46,747 nt of DNA from DATKPE01 sp035524335 (GCA_035524335.1 DATKPE010000016.1:1-46747), one strand, 5' to 3'; counted from the first letter of the stretch, positions 8,079 through 16,123 are shown. Notes: generated from the sequence alone by a model not told the origin. Numbers and translations: made by a program.

Positions 8079-8966
8079 TTATATCACGCTTGTGCCGTAC
8101 GCCGGGCCGGATCCCCGCAGGCGGGCCGCGGCCGCCTCGATTCCCCGCGTGAGCATGATCTTCGCCATGTGCATCCGGTATTCCTTTGAAGCCCGGATGT
8201 CGGAGATGGGGGCAATTTCCTGTTCAACCATCTGCCGTCCCTGTTCGAGGAGATCGGGGGTGATCGTCCGGCCGCGGAGAAGGCTTTCGATCCTCAGCGC
8301 ACGGAGGGGGACCGGCGCCACCGCACCGAAGGAGATCCGGAAGGAACCGTCGTTCAGGGCGAGCACGAGGAGATTGACCTGCGCCAGATCCTCTCCGGCG
8401 TACCGTCCCAGTTTCACCCAGCAGCCGGCGTACGGAACCGGCGGGAGGGGGAGGGTGACTGCGGTGACGATCTCGCCCGGCCGGAGGGAAGTCCTGCGGG
8501 GTGCGAGAAAAAAGGACGCGGCGGGGATATCGCGCGTTCCGCCCGGACCGACGGCGGACACCGAAGCGTCGAACGCGGAGAGGAGCGGACCACCGTCCAT
8601 GCTCGGGACCGCGGAACAGATATTGCCGGCCAGCGTTGCGCGGTTCCGGATCCCGACCGAAGCAATGGTCTCCGCGAGCTCTCCGATCACCGGAAAATTC
8701 CTCCGGACGATGTCTGATTCCAGCAGTTCGGTGAAAGTGACGTTCGCACCGATCCGGAGGGCATTCCCGGTGAAGGAAATTTCGCCGAGCTCGCCGATTC
8801 CCTTGAGATCGACCAGGAGGGCCGGCACGAGGATGTTTTCCTTGAGGAGGTCGATCAGATCTGTGCCGCCGGCCAGGATCGCGGTCTGGTCCTGTCCGGA
8901 GAGAAGACTCACCGCCTCGGCGAGACGGGACGGTTTTGCATAGGCAAACTCATGCATGATAGGCAC
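8079..8966 (-). CDS. Xanthine dehydrogenase-family FAD-binding subunit
   Basis: A 295-residue protein of the CoxM/XdhB family. FAD-binding motifs are AILAGGTDLI (about 31-40) and TIASVGIRNRATLAGNICSA, with the CODH-type C-terminal domain after residue 180. I chose GTG at 8966 because AGGAGA sits 8 bases before it; the ATG three codons later would be 17 bases away. It follows the cyclase gene by 18 bases. It accepts electrons from the 2Fe-2S subunit and passes them to NAD+ or another acceptor. The order FAD, 2Fe-2S, Mo matches many bacterial purine and heterocycle hydroxylases. Confidence 0.93.
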   Translation of the reverse strand: MPIMHEFAYAKPSRLAEAVSLLSGQDQTAILAGGTDLIDLLKENILVPALLVDLKGIGELGEISFTGNALRIGANVTFTELLESDIVRRNFPVIGELAETIASVGIRNRATLAGNICSAVPSMDGGPLLSAFDASVSAVGPGGTRDIPAASFFLAPRRTSLRPGEIVTAVTLPLPPVPYAGCWVKLGRYAGEDLAQVNLLVLALNDGSFRISFGAVAPVPLRALRIESLLRGRTITPDLLEQGRQMVEQEIAPISDIRASKEYRMHMAKIMLTRGIEAAAARLRGSGPAYGTSVI

Positions 8967-8984
8967 GGCCTGGTTCTCCTGATG

Positions 8985-9806
8985 TCAGCGGGGCGGCAGG
9001 AACGCCACGATGCGGCAGAATGCCGATTCGAGTTCGATCCCTTTTACCGGAAAGCATCCGATCCAGCAACGTTTATTGCCCAGCTTGTTGATATCGCCGC
9101 CCAGATTTTCTGCATGCACGAGCTTTTTGGGAAACAGCTTGAGGTGCATGACCTGATAGTATTCTTCCTGTGGGAACATCTCGTCCCACGAGGAGACGCC
9201 GTACTTTCGTTTAAGCCTGGCCTCAGCCTCCTGAAAACGGGCCGGATGCCACTGGCGGATGATGGTATTCATGGGGTGATCCGCACTGCCGCAGTCGACC
9301 CCGATCCATTTGAATTTCATATCGAGCGCCCAGGTATGGAAACCGGGACCGGGACCGGGGTGCTTCACGAAATAGCGCACTTCGTCCGATTCCTTCTGAT
9401 CCCATGCAAACCTGTTGTAGCCGGTATTGATGATGAGGATATCGCCTTTTCTGATATCCGCCTTCTTCATGAGGAGCTCGGGGCTGTAGAGATCGTAATC
9501 CCCCACTTCCTTCGAGATATCGACCACGACGCCCTGTCCGATCCATTCCTTCATCGGTACATTGCCGATCGAACGGCCGGATGCGTGAAAATGAATCTCG
9601 CCGTCCATATGGGTGCCGACATGGTTGCTCGTCTGGATGATCTGCCCGTTGGCTCCCTGCCCCATGTGCGCGCCGGCGATCCTCTTGAAATACTGGATGC
9701 CGAGCGGCATGTAGCTGGGCCAGGGTGGCGTATGAATGCTGAGGCGCTGTGTAAGATCGTATACCCTGAGTCCATCCATGAATCTGAGAAATTGACGGGT
9801 GTCCAT
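8985..9806 (-). CDS. Cyclase-family metal-dependent hydrolase
   Basis: A 273-residue member of the cyclase family (PF04199), which includes kynurenine formamidase and isatin hydrolase. The metal-binding motif HVGTHMDGEIHFH (His62, His66, Asp68, His72/74) is intact, and YDLTQRLS is the usual opening strand. These enzymes hydrolyse amide, lactam or imide bonds with Mn or Zn. The ATG at 9806 is chosen because AAGGAG lies 8 bases upstream; the frame extends further but into the DUF1116 gene. Only one base separates it from that gene. In this operon it is a natural candidate to open a hydroxylated ring made by the molybdenum enzyme; this is inference from gene order. Confidence 0.88.
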   Translation of the reverse strand: MDTRQFLRFMDGLRVYDLTQRLSIHTPPWPSYMPLGIQYFKRIAGAHMGQGANGQIIQTSNHVGTHMDGEIHFHASGRSIGNVPMKEWIGQGVVVDISKEVGDYDLYSPELLMKKADIRKGDILIINTGYNRFAWDQKESDEVRYFVKHPGPGPGFHTWALDMKFKWIGVDCGSADHPMNTIIRQWHPARFQEAEARLKRKYGVSSWDEMFPQEEYYQVMHLKLFPKKLVHAENLGGDINKLGNKRCWIGCFPVKGIELESAFCRIVAFLPPR

Positions 9807-9807
9807 G

Positions 9808-11220
9808 TTATTGCTCCTTGTGGGATGACAGTGAGTCTGCCAGAGCCGCATAGGCCCTGATGAACGGTTCCGGCGGGGCGCTGAGGACGCCGGCCCCGAT
9901 CTGCCCAACGCCGGCGTTCCTGTGTGCCACACCGGTGTCGATGAATGGGAGTATGTTCTTCCCCACCACCTTGATCACATCGATGCCGGTGGGAGTGCCC
10001 CGGAAATCGAGGTAGGGAATCTTATAGACGTTGTTTTCCGCAGTGGTGATCTCGTACATCCTGAGGGTGTACCCGACCGCATCGCCCGCCGAGCCCCCGA
10101 CGAACTGCACGATCGCCGGCGAAGAGGCGATCGCAAACCCGCCGAGCCCGGCCGTCTCGGTGATGGAACTGTCGCCGATGTCGGGATTGGCGTCTTCACG
10201 CGTATACCCGGTGAAAAAAAGCGCTTCCGGAACCGGAGAGGGACCGGTGAACCAGCGTGCGCCGGTACCCGCCAGCTGGACGCCGAACTCCGTCCCGTTC
10301 CTCGCCATGGCGACGACGATGCTCGAACAGGGGATGTTGCGGGCGGCATCGAGCGCCAGCTTCGATGCGCCCATGGAAAGATTGAGGAAAAAGTGATCGT
10401 TGCGGTTGATGAAATCGAGTACCCCGGCGGCCGCCTCCCGGTCGTCCGCTGTCCGGAGCACGGCCGGCGCCAGCGCCCTGTAGAGGAGCGAGGTCGCCGC
10501 CCTGTTCCGGTTGTGCACTTCGTCCCCCATCTGGAGAGCCTGGGCGATGATCGACTTCAGATCGATACTGCCGGCGCACTCAAGCGCCTTCCGGAGAGAG
10601 GGATAGAGCACTTTTTCCATCCACCAGAGCCGTTCGATCACATCGTCGCTGTACGCGCCGTACCGCAGAACCTTCCCGAGTCCCTCGTTCATCGTGCAGA
10701 AGGCGCGGTTCCCCGCCGACCCGTCCTCGAGCACAAAGACCGGCATCGACGGGGAGACGATCCCCGCCATCGGTCCGACCGCCGCATGTTCATGGCAGGG
10801 CGCGAAATCGATCCGTCCCGAGGAGGCGAGCTTTGCCGCCTCTTCGGGCGACGGGGCGAGCCTTTCGTAGATCAGCGCACCGATGACCGCCCCGCGCATG
10901 GGACCGCACATGGCATCCCACGTCACCGGAGGGCCTGCATGGAGCAGTGTGTGCGAGTTCATGCCGGGCACCACATCGATCGCTCTGCCCATCCCGGCGA
11001 GGGCAGGCCGGCTGGCGAGAATCTTCTGCACGGCGTTTTCGTTTGCCGTCCGGATGCGCGCGCTGTTCGCCTCGATCACCGCCACTGCGTCATCATCGGC
11101 AACCAGCGGAGGACGCCAGTCGACGTGCACGGACGGCACGCGCTCAGTTTCGAGCGTCGTGTGAAACGATTTCAGCCCGATGTTCACCACCCTGAGCTCT
11201 GATCCGAAAAGATTCCCCAT
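9808..11220 (-). CDS. DUF1116 protein, AllG (YlbE)-like carbamoyltransferase component
   Basis: A 470-residue DUF1116 protein recognisable from VNIGLKSF ... VPSVHVDWRPP near the N-terminus, followed by long helical and glycine-rich regions (GRAIDVVPGMNSHTLLHAGPP, GAVIGALIYE). In E. coli the relative YlbE was renamed AllG after genetic work showing that FdrA, YlbE and YlbF together provide oxamate carbamoyltransferase. Here it lies 3 bases after fdrA and 1 base before the cyclase gene. Whether oxamate is the substrate is unknown: no carbamate kinase and no other allantoin gene lies in the window. Family assignment is firm, activity inferred. Confidence 0.88.
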   Translation of the reverse strand: MGNLFGSELRVVNIGLKSFHTTLETERVPSVHVDWRPPLVADDDAVAVIEANSARIRTANENAVQKILASRPALAGMGRAIDVVPGMNSHTLLHAGPPVTWDAMCGPMRGAVIGALIYERLAPSPEEAAKLASSGRIDFAPCHEHAAVGPMAGIVSPSMPVFVLEDGSAGNRAFCTMNEGLGKVLRYGAYSDDVIERLWWMEKVLYPSLRKALECAGSIDLKSIIAQALQMGDEVHNRNRAATSLLYRALAPAVLRTADDREAAAGVLDFINRNDHFFLNLSMGASKLALDAARNIPCSSIVVAMARNGTEFGVQLAGTGARWFTGPSPVPEALFFTGYTREDANPDIGDSSITETAGLGGFAIASSPAIVQFVGGSAGDAVGYTLRMYEITTAENNVYKIPYLDFRGTPTGIDVIKVVGKNILPFIDTGVAHRNAGVGQIGAGVLSAPPEPFIRAYAALADSLSSHKEQ

Positions 11221-11223
11221 CCG

Positions 11224-12789
11224 TTATTTCCCCTTCCGGGCGGCGATGCCCGCCGCAAGTCTGCAGGCCGCCGCATTCGACTCCATGACGAGAACTCCCT
11301 CCGCCTGCAGGGCCCCGGCCACCGCGCTCCGGTTCTGCGGATCCCGATCGGTGCCGGTCACGGAACAGACCACCGGCAGGCGGCGCCCGCTCCGGACCGC
11401 GGCGGATCGTGCGTCTCCGATCACCGGCAGTATACCGGCCAGCGGGTCCGGATTGGATCCGTATCCGAGTACGATATCCAACAGGAGCACGGCACATGCA
11501 GGATCTTCCGCTTCCCTGAGAATCCGCTCGTTACGCGTCGTATAATCGATCATCGGATGCGGCCTGCCGACGGTGAATTCGTCGTCGCCGAAATCGATCA
11601 CGGTGTGCGCCTCGCTTTTCGAGTGATCCTTCAGCCGGCGGCTGACGCCGAACGGAACATTCGAACAGACGCCGCCAGGCAGTGCAGAGCAGATCAGCTG
11701 GGCTTCGTCGCAGAACGTCCCCCCGCTGAAAAGTCCGCGGAGGTATTTCTGCGACGGGGCCAGGCCGGCAGTCTCCCCGGCGGCGCGGCGGGCGATTTCC
11801 ATATTCCGCTTCTGCAGTCGGTCCGCGACGGCAGACGGATCTTCACCCCGGGCAAAGGCCGCGGCGAAGAGCGCCGCTTCCTCGAGGGTGGAAGTCTGCC
11901 GGATGCCGCTCCCGGCAAACATCTCAGGCGATGCCCCGAGTATGACGGCGACAACGGGCTTCTCCGTGCCGCGCGCGGCGGCGACGATTTTTTTCACGAC
12001 CTCCTCGTCCGGAGGTTTTGCAACCAGCAGGAGAACGGCGGTCGCGGGATCCGCGGCGAGAGCCTTCATCCCCTCGAGGAACATGATACCCCCGACCTCC
12101 TTTTTCACATCGCGCCCGCCGGTGCCGATGGCCTGCGAAATGCCCGAGCCGGCGTTCGAGATCAGAGAGCTCACTTCCTGGAGTCCGGTGCCGGACGCCG
12201 CGACAATGCCGACCGGCCCCCTGCTGACGACGTTGGCGAATCCAAGCGGAACTCCGCCGATGATCGCGGTGCCGCAATCGGGGCCCATGACGAAAAGTCC
12301 GCTGTCGCGGGCAAAGGTTTTGAGGGAAATTTCCCGGGAAACCGGAACGTTGTCCGAGAAGAGCATCACGTGCAGACCGCGGCGGAGCGCGTCCATCGCC
12401 ACGGGCGCGGCATAGGCGCCGGCGACGGAGATGAGCGCAAAATTGGCCCCGGGCAGGATCCCGATCGCTCCCTCGAGGCTCTGCGCCGTGACTGATCCAG
12501 CATTCTTTGACGACCGGAGCTCGCGGAACACGCCGTCGATCCCCGCGCGAACATCCTGCAGGGGCACGGCGCCGTTCAGCCGGAAGGCGACAACCAGATC
12601 GGTATCGGCGGCCGGCGCCAGCTCCGGCGTCATCAGGCCGGAGGAGGCAAGCATTGATTTATTGCCGGGCGTCCCCATCACCACCGCCGAATCCGCGACG
12701 CCGGCGACGGCTCCGACCCGTTTTGCAATCAGCATCATTGTGACGGAATCGTAATACTCCCCCCTCCGGAGAACGCCCGAAACCGTCAT
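11224..12789 (-). CDS. fdrA: FdrA (AllF-like), succinyl-CoA synthetase-fold protein
   Basis: A 521-residue FdrA protein. The start at 12789 (MTVSGVLRRGEYYDSVTMM) matches the usual FdrA opening, follows a GGGGGGG stretch and overlaps the DUF2877 gene by 4 bases (ATGA). The frame continues upstream but runs through the DUF2877 gene. The fold resembles the alpha subunit of succinyl-CoA synthetase: MGPDCGTAIIGGVPLGFANV, GIVAASGTGLQEVS and QAIGTGGRDV. A second part contains the FdrA signature DEFTVGRPHPMID. E. coli FdrA (AllF) is one of three proteins needed for oxamate carbamoyltransferase activity. Because the operon also has thiolase-type genes, transfer of an acyl group involving CoA is an alternative to carbamoyl phosphate chemistry. 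Confidence 0.88.
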   Translation of the reverse strand: MTVSGVLRRGEYYDSVTMMLIAKRVGAVAGVADSAVVMGTPGNKSMLASSGLMTPELAPAADTDLVVAFRLNGAVPLQDVRAGIDGVFRELRSSKNAGSVTAQSLEGAIGILPGANFALISVAGAYAAPVAMDALRRGLHVMLFSDNVPVSREISLKTFARDSGLFVMGPDCGTAIIGGVPLGFANVVSRGPVGIVAASGTGLQEVSSLISNAGSGISQAIGTGGRDVKKEVGGIMFLEGMKALAADPATAVLLLVAKPPDEEVVKKIVAAARGTEKPVVAVILGASPEMFAGSGIRQTSTLEEAALFAAAFARGEDPSAVADRLQKRNMEIARRAAGETAGLAPSQKYLRGLFSGGTFCDEAQLICSALPGGVCSNVPFGVSRRLKDHSKSEAHTVIDFGDDEFTVGRPHPMIDYTTRNERILREAEDPACAVLLLDIVLGYGSNPDPLAGILPVIGDARSAAVRSGRRLPVVCSVTGTDRDPQNRSAVAGALQAEGVLVMESNAAACRLAAGIAARKGK

Positions 12790-13607
12790 ATCCCCCCCTG
12801 CAGACAGCCGCTGAGAAACCCGACAGCCTGGTCGGCGCCGGAGGTCGCTCCCGCCGAGAACAGCAGTCTGCTTTTTTCGATGATCCGGCCGGGGTCGGAT
12901 CCGGCAAGGGCCCGGAGAAGCGCATTGAACCTGTCCGCCACATACCCGCCTGCGGCACAGGCGAGAAATGCGTTGACCAGGCCGCTTGATCCCTTTGCCT
13001 CTGCGGCAACGCACAGCACTGCAGGAGAAAAATCGCGTCCGGTGAGCCGGCCGCAGACCTGCAGAGCGATGAGATAACCGGCGAGGAAGTCGTCCCCCGC
13101 GGGCGTCAGACCGTATCCCTTGCCGCGGAGCAGTTTCGTGCCGGCAGAAAAATCTCCCGCCGCGAACGCCGCCGATCCCTGTTCAAATTCCCCCGCCATG
13201 GTCTGTTCGAACGGCGATCCGAACTCCCCCCGGCGTCCGGGGTCCATCAGAAAGGCGAGGCTTTTGGGCGGGGCGTGCAGTACCAGCGCATGCCTGAGAA
13301 AGCTCAGATTCCGACTGAAGCGGCCCCGGTCCGCCCCGCGAAGGTCGATACCGGCATCATATACCGCCGTCTCCGGGACCGGGATCGTCAGCCGGCCAAA
13401 CCGGATGACGCGATCACGTATCTCCAGCACTTCCGCCTCGGGGCGATCGCCGGCAAGAACGATATTGAGCGGTCCGGGGCCCGTTTCTTCCACGACCACG
13501 AATGCAAACGCTTCGCCGGAGACGTAATTCACCGCGGAGGCATAGCGGCACTGAAGCCGGTAGCATCCGGAGCGGATTCTCCCGCCGAAGCTCAGCATCC
13601 GGGTCAT
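12786..13607 (-). CDS. DUF2877 protein, AllH (YlbF)-like carbamoyltransferase component
   Basis: A 273-residue protein with the DUF2877 signature GLTPAGDDFLAGY around residue 165 and a glycine/serine-rich C-terminus (AGATSGADQAVGFLSG). In E. coli the relative YlbF (AllH) is the third component of oxamate carbamoyltransferase. It overlaps fdrA downstream and the DUF35 gene upstream by 4 bases each (ATGA in both cases), so the three products are probably made in fixed ratio. The GDD motif could bind a metal or phosphate; that is a guess from its acidic, loop-like character. Confidence 0.85.
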   Translation of the reverse strand: MTRMLSFGGRIRSGCYRLQCRYASAVNYVSGEAFAFVVVEETGPGPLNIVLAGDRPEAEVLEIRDRVIRFGRLTIPVPETAVYDAGIDLRGADRGRFSRNLSFLRHALVLHAPPKSLAFLMDPGRRGEFGSPFEQTMAGEFEQGSAAFAAGDFSAGTKLLRGKGYGLTPAGDDFLAGYLIALQVCGRLTGRDFSPAVLCVAAEAKGSSGLVNAFLACAAGGYVADRFNALLRALAGSDPGRIIEKSRLLFSAGATSGADQAVGFLSGCLQGGI

Positions 13608-13951
13608 GCGGCGTAAAAGACCATGCCGTAGTGCTTCCGGTACTCGTCACTGCGGACCTGTTCGACGCCGGCCCTGACCTTCATCCCTATTTTCGGTTCC
13701 CTGATTTTCAGCTGGCCGGTGATCCGGTGGCCGCCTTCCAGCTCGACGATGCCGAGAACGAGGGTGACGACTTCGTAATCCGACGGCGGATTGTAGAGCG
13801 TGGTATACGTGAGCAGGGTGCCCTTCTTCGGAAGGGGAACGATATCAAATTCGTTGTGATCGTTTTCCCCGCATTTTTTGCAGATCGTCTTGTAGGGATA
13901 GTGTATCTGCCCGCAGCGTCTGCATTTGTATCCGTAGATGTTCATCTCCAT
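13604..13951 (-). CDS. DUF35 zinc-ribbon/OB-fold protein, partner of the thiolase-like protein
   Basis: A 115-residue DUF35 protein. The N-terminal rubredoxin-like zinc ribbon is complete (YKCRRCGQIHYP ... TICKKCGEND), followed by an OB-fold (GTLLTYTTLYNPPSDYEVVTLVLGIVEL ... GMKVRAGVEQV) thought to bind CoA esters. Such proteins pair with thiolase-superfamily enzymes: archaeal acetoacetyl-CoA thiolase/HMG-CoA synthase, BbsA with BbsB in toluene degradation, and ChsH2 with the retro-aldolase Ltp2 in steroid side-chain breakdown. Here it follows the thiolase-like gene by 2 bases and overlaps DUF2877 by 4. The start at 13951 follows AGAGAGG; a second ATG at 13945 is possible. Confidence 0.88.
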   Translation of the reverse strand: MEMNIYGYKCRRCGQIHYPYKTICKKCGENDHNEFDIVPLPKKGTLLTYTTLYNPPSDYEVVTLVLGIVELEGGHRITGQLKIREPKIGMKVRAGVEQVRSDEYRKHYGMVFYAA

Positions 13952-13953
13952 GG

Positions 13954-15129
13954 TCAGGCCTCTCTGATGAAAGTGCAACAGACGACGTTATTGCCGAAAC
14001 CGCCGAAGTTGCAGGTGAAACCGATTCTGGCATTCTTCACCTGGCGTTTCCGCGCTTCGCCCCTCAGTTGAAGGACGATTTCATGCGCCTGGCCGACGCC
14101 GGTAGCGCCCACCGGATGCCCTTTTGCCTTGAGGCCGCCGGAGGAGTTGATCGGAATCTTTCCGCCCAGCGCGGTCAGCCCTTTTTCGAGGGCAAGATGA
14201 CCTTCTCCCTTTTTGAAGAAACCGACCTCCTCGCTCTCCGCGATTTCGAGGATCGTGAATGCGTCATGCAGTTCTGCCACATCGACGTCCTTCGGACCGA
14301 CCTTGGCCATGGCGAACGCCTGGCGCGCCGCTTCCCGCACCGCCAGCAGGTCGGTGGGATCCTTTCGCTCGTGGACGGCATGCGTGTCGGTCGCCTGCCC
14401 GATACCGGCAAGCCGGATCATCGGTTTGTTCAGCTTCTTCATCACCTCCGCAGACGCCAGGATGATACAGGCTCCCCCGTCGGAGACGGGGCAGACATCG
14501 TAGAACCGGAGCGGATCCGCCACAAAGGGGTTGTTCGTCGACGCCTCCGGCGAATCCAGAATCCCGGCGAGGGAGATTTCCTCATGAAGATGGGCGAAGA
14601 AATTCTCCATCGCATTGTGATGGTTCTTCACGGCGACCATCCCCAGGTGGCGGGAGGTGACGCCGTACTTCTCCATGTACAGACGCGCGAACATTCCGGC
14701 GAGCGACGGAAGCGTCACGCCGTAAATGTATTCGGCGAGCGGATGGGTGAGCGTGGCGACGAAATCGGTTGCTTCGAGGGCGTTGACCTCCCTCATCCGT
14801 TCCGCCCCGATGACCATGACGACATCATGAAAACCCGATGCAACGGCGAGAAATCCCTCCTTGATGGCCGAAGCGCCGGAGGCGGGACCGTTCTCGATCG
14901 TTGCGGCTCCCGCGGGGGTCAGGCTGAGGTGATCAACCACGGCGCTTGCGAGACCCGTCTGGCCATTCACCCGGCCGGCTCCCATGTTGGCGACGTAGAG
15001 CTGGTCGATGCTCTTCAGACCGCTGTCGCGAAGGGCTATGAGGCCCGGATAGGCCGCGATTTCGACAAGCGGATATTCAAGACGCGTAAAACTCGTGATG
15101 CCGATGCCGGCGACGTAGACGTCTCTCAT
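13954..15129 (-). CDS. SCP-x/thiolase-like protein lacking the nucleophilic cysteine
   Basis: A 391-residue protein of the thiolase superfamily in the SCP-x/nonspecific lipid-transfer branch. The usual nucleophile motif (ExxCASG) reads ENGPASGASA here, with Pro82 in the cysteine position; the DNA codon is CCC, so this is not a reading error. The other catalytic positions remain: His288 (ELHDAF), His338 (GGLKAKGHPVGATG) and Cys373 (TCNFGGFG). Without the cysteine no covalent acyl-enzyme can form. Some DUF35-partnered relatives such as the steroid retro-aldolase Ltp2 are also noncanonical and cleave C-C bonds by aldol chemistry. A CoA-ester aldolase or lyase is therefore more likely than a thiolase. 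It starts 1 base after the GNAT-like gene. Confidence 0.88.
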   Translation of the reverse strand: MRDVYVAGIGITSFTRLEYPLVEIAAYPGLIALRDSGLKSIDQLYVANMGAGRVNGQTGLASAVVDHLSLTPAGAATIENGPASGASAIKEGFLAVASGFHDVVMVIGAERMREVNALEATDFVATLTHPLAEYIYGVTLPSLAGMFARLYMEKYGVTSRHLGMVAVKNHHNAMENFFAHLHEEISLAGILDSPEASTNNPFVADPLRFYDVCPVSDGGACIILASAEVMKKLNKPMIRLAGIGQATDTHAVHERKDPTDLLAVREAARQAFAMAKVGPKDVDVAELHDAFTILEIAESEEVGFFKKGEGHLALEKGLTALGGKIPINSSGGLKAKGHPVGATGVGQAHEIVLQLRGEARKRQVKNARIGFTCNFGGFGNNVVCCTFIREA

Positions 15130-15130
15130 G

Positions 15131-15877
15131 TTACATTCCTCCCAGCTGTTTTTTCATATCGATGAGAGCCGTCCCGGTATTGTCGAGCATCGAGCGGGTC
15201 GCGGCGAGGAGATCTTCCGGAGCCTTCGGGGGATCGGTGGGAGGCAGGATCGCCGCGTGCGCTTTGGCCAGGAGCGGTTCCGGCACCGGTCTGCGCCCGA
15301 CGATCAGCGTGTTGCGCGCACGGTCGAACAGTTCCCTCGTCAGCGCCCAGGAGGGACAGCCGCCGAGCTCGTGCGGGATGTGAAACCGTTTTTCGAGCTT
15401 GTATTCGATCATCCATCTGCGGAAACCGATGGGGGATTCGGCGACAATGAGCACTTCCTTCTGCTTCAGAATGTCGATATGATATTCCATTTTTGTCGCG
15501 AATGCGTGGGCGCCGACTCTGAGCCCCCGTCGCAGGGAAAGCGTGTGATATGACATGCCGATGTCGGGATTGACGATTCTGCCGTTCACGACGGCCACCA
15601 GCTCCCCCTCGATCTGTGCGGCAAGGACATATTCATCCTGCACACGATAGGTGTAGTATGCAAGCAGTTCGGAATAAACGCGGGCGGCAACAACATTATA
15701 AAAGTCCCTCTCGACATGCATGAGCTTTTCGACATGCGGGAGGATATCGGGGATCTCATCACGGTTCACCTGCCGGATCACCATTTCCTGGCCATTTGCC
15801 AGCGTCATGTATTTGGCGGGAAATCCGGGAAGCTGTGAATCGACCGGACGGAGCATTTTCTCCAGGTCAATGGGCAT
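15131..15877 (-). CDS. GNAT-like protein, first gene of the ten-gene operon
   Basis: A 248-residue protein with an acyl-CoA N-acyltransferase-like core: VIRQVNRDEIPDILPHVEK near residue 30, a central strand pair (EYVLAAQIEGELVAVVNGRI) and RRGLRVGAHAF, which resembles the CoA-binding R-x-x-G-x-G/A loop. Helices containing IEYKLEKRFHIP follow. The C-terminal 60 residues (PPTDPPKAPEDLLAATRSML) are outside the usual GNAT fold. The ATG at 15877 has GAGGT just upstream; the frame continues further but without a site and across the likely promoter. Being first in an operon full of CoA-type genes suggests an acyl transfer or CoA-binding role, but the family is not one I can name. Confidence 0.62.
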   Translation of the reverse strand: MPIDLEKMLRPVDSQLPGFPAKYMTLANGQEMVIRQVNRDEIPDILPHVEKLMHVERDFYNVVAARVYSELLAYYTYRVQDEYVLAAQIEGELVAVVNGRIVNPDIGMSYHTLSLRRGLRVGAHAFATKMEYHIDILKQKEVLIVAESPIGFRRWMIEYKLEKRFHIPHELGGCPSWALTRELFDRARNTLIVGRRPVPEPLLAKAHAAILPPTDPPKAPEDLLAATRSMLDNTGTALIDMKKQLGGM

Positions 15878-15965
15878 AATACCTCGCAGCTGATTAGAAT
15901 GAAAAAGGACGGGTTGATGAATGACAAGAACGAAGAACGGCGGTACAACAATGGATGGAGGCTGT

Positions 15966-15994
15966 AAAGTACCTAATTCCGCGTCATTTTGCAA
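15966..15994 (-). promoter_or_regulatory. Possible promoter of the ten-gene operon
   Basis: On the minus strand TTGCAA (15994-15989), a 17-base spacer and TACTTT (15971-15966). The start would fall near 15959, about 80 bases before the GNAT-like gene. The -10 is a weak match, so this is tentative; no other candidate in 15878-16159 is better placed. Confidence 0.38.
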
Positions 15995-16072
15995 CTCCAA
16001 CCCCGTGAATTGCTGCCTTCTTTCCATTTCGGATCGGGCCCGGATCCTCTTCCTTCATTGTTTTCCCGGGGT

Positions 16073-16123
16073 TTGCGACCCAACCATCTTGTCCGTATAC
16101 TGGATCAGACCGGATCGGTCTGA
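16073..16123 (+). promoter_or_regulatory. Promoter of the VOC gene with an operator-like dyad at the start site
   Basis: TTGCGA (16073-16078), a 17-base spacer and TATACT (16096-16101). A perfect 7-bp inverted repeat TCAGACC/GGTCTGA (16105-16111 and 16117-16123, 5-base spacer) covers the predicted start near 16108. A dyad there would suit a repressor site, or a 5' hairpin on the transcript. Confidence 0.45.

Noticed and set aside
5253..8966. Carbon monoxide dehydrogenase (CoxMSL)
   Set aside because: The CODH active-site loop AYxCSFR is absent; the large subunit has PYRGFGYSE, which suits a hydroxylase.
11224..13014. FdrA beginning at 13014
   Set aside because: The extra 75 residues are Arg/Cys-rich and lie inside the DUF2877 gene; the family opening MTVSGVLRRGEYYDSV begins at 12789.
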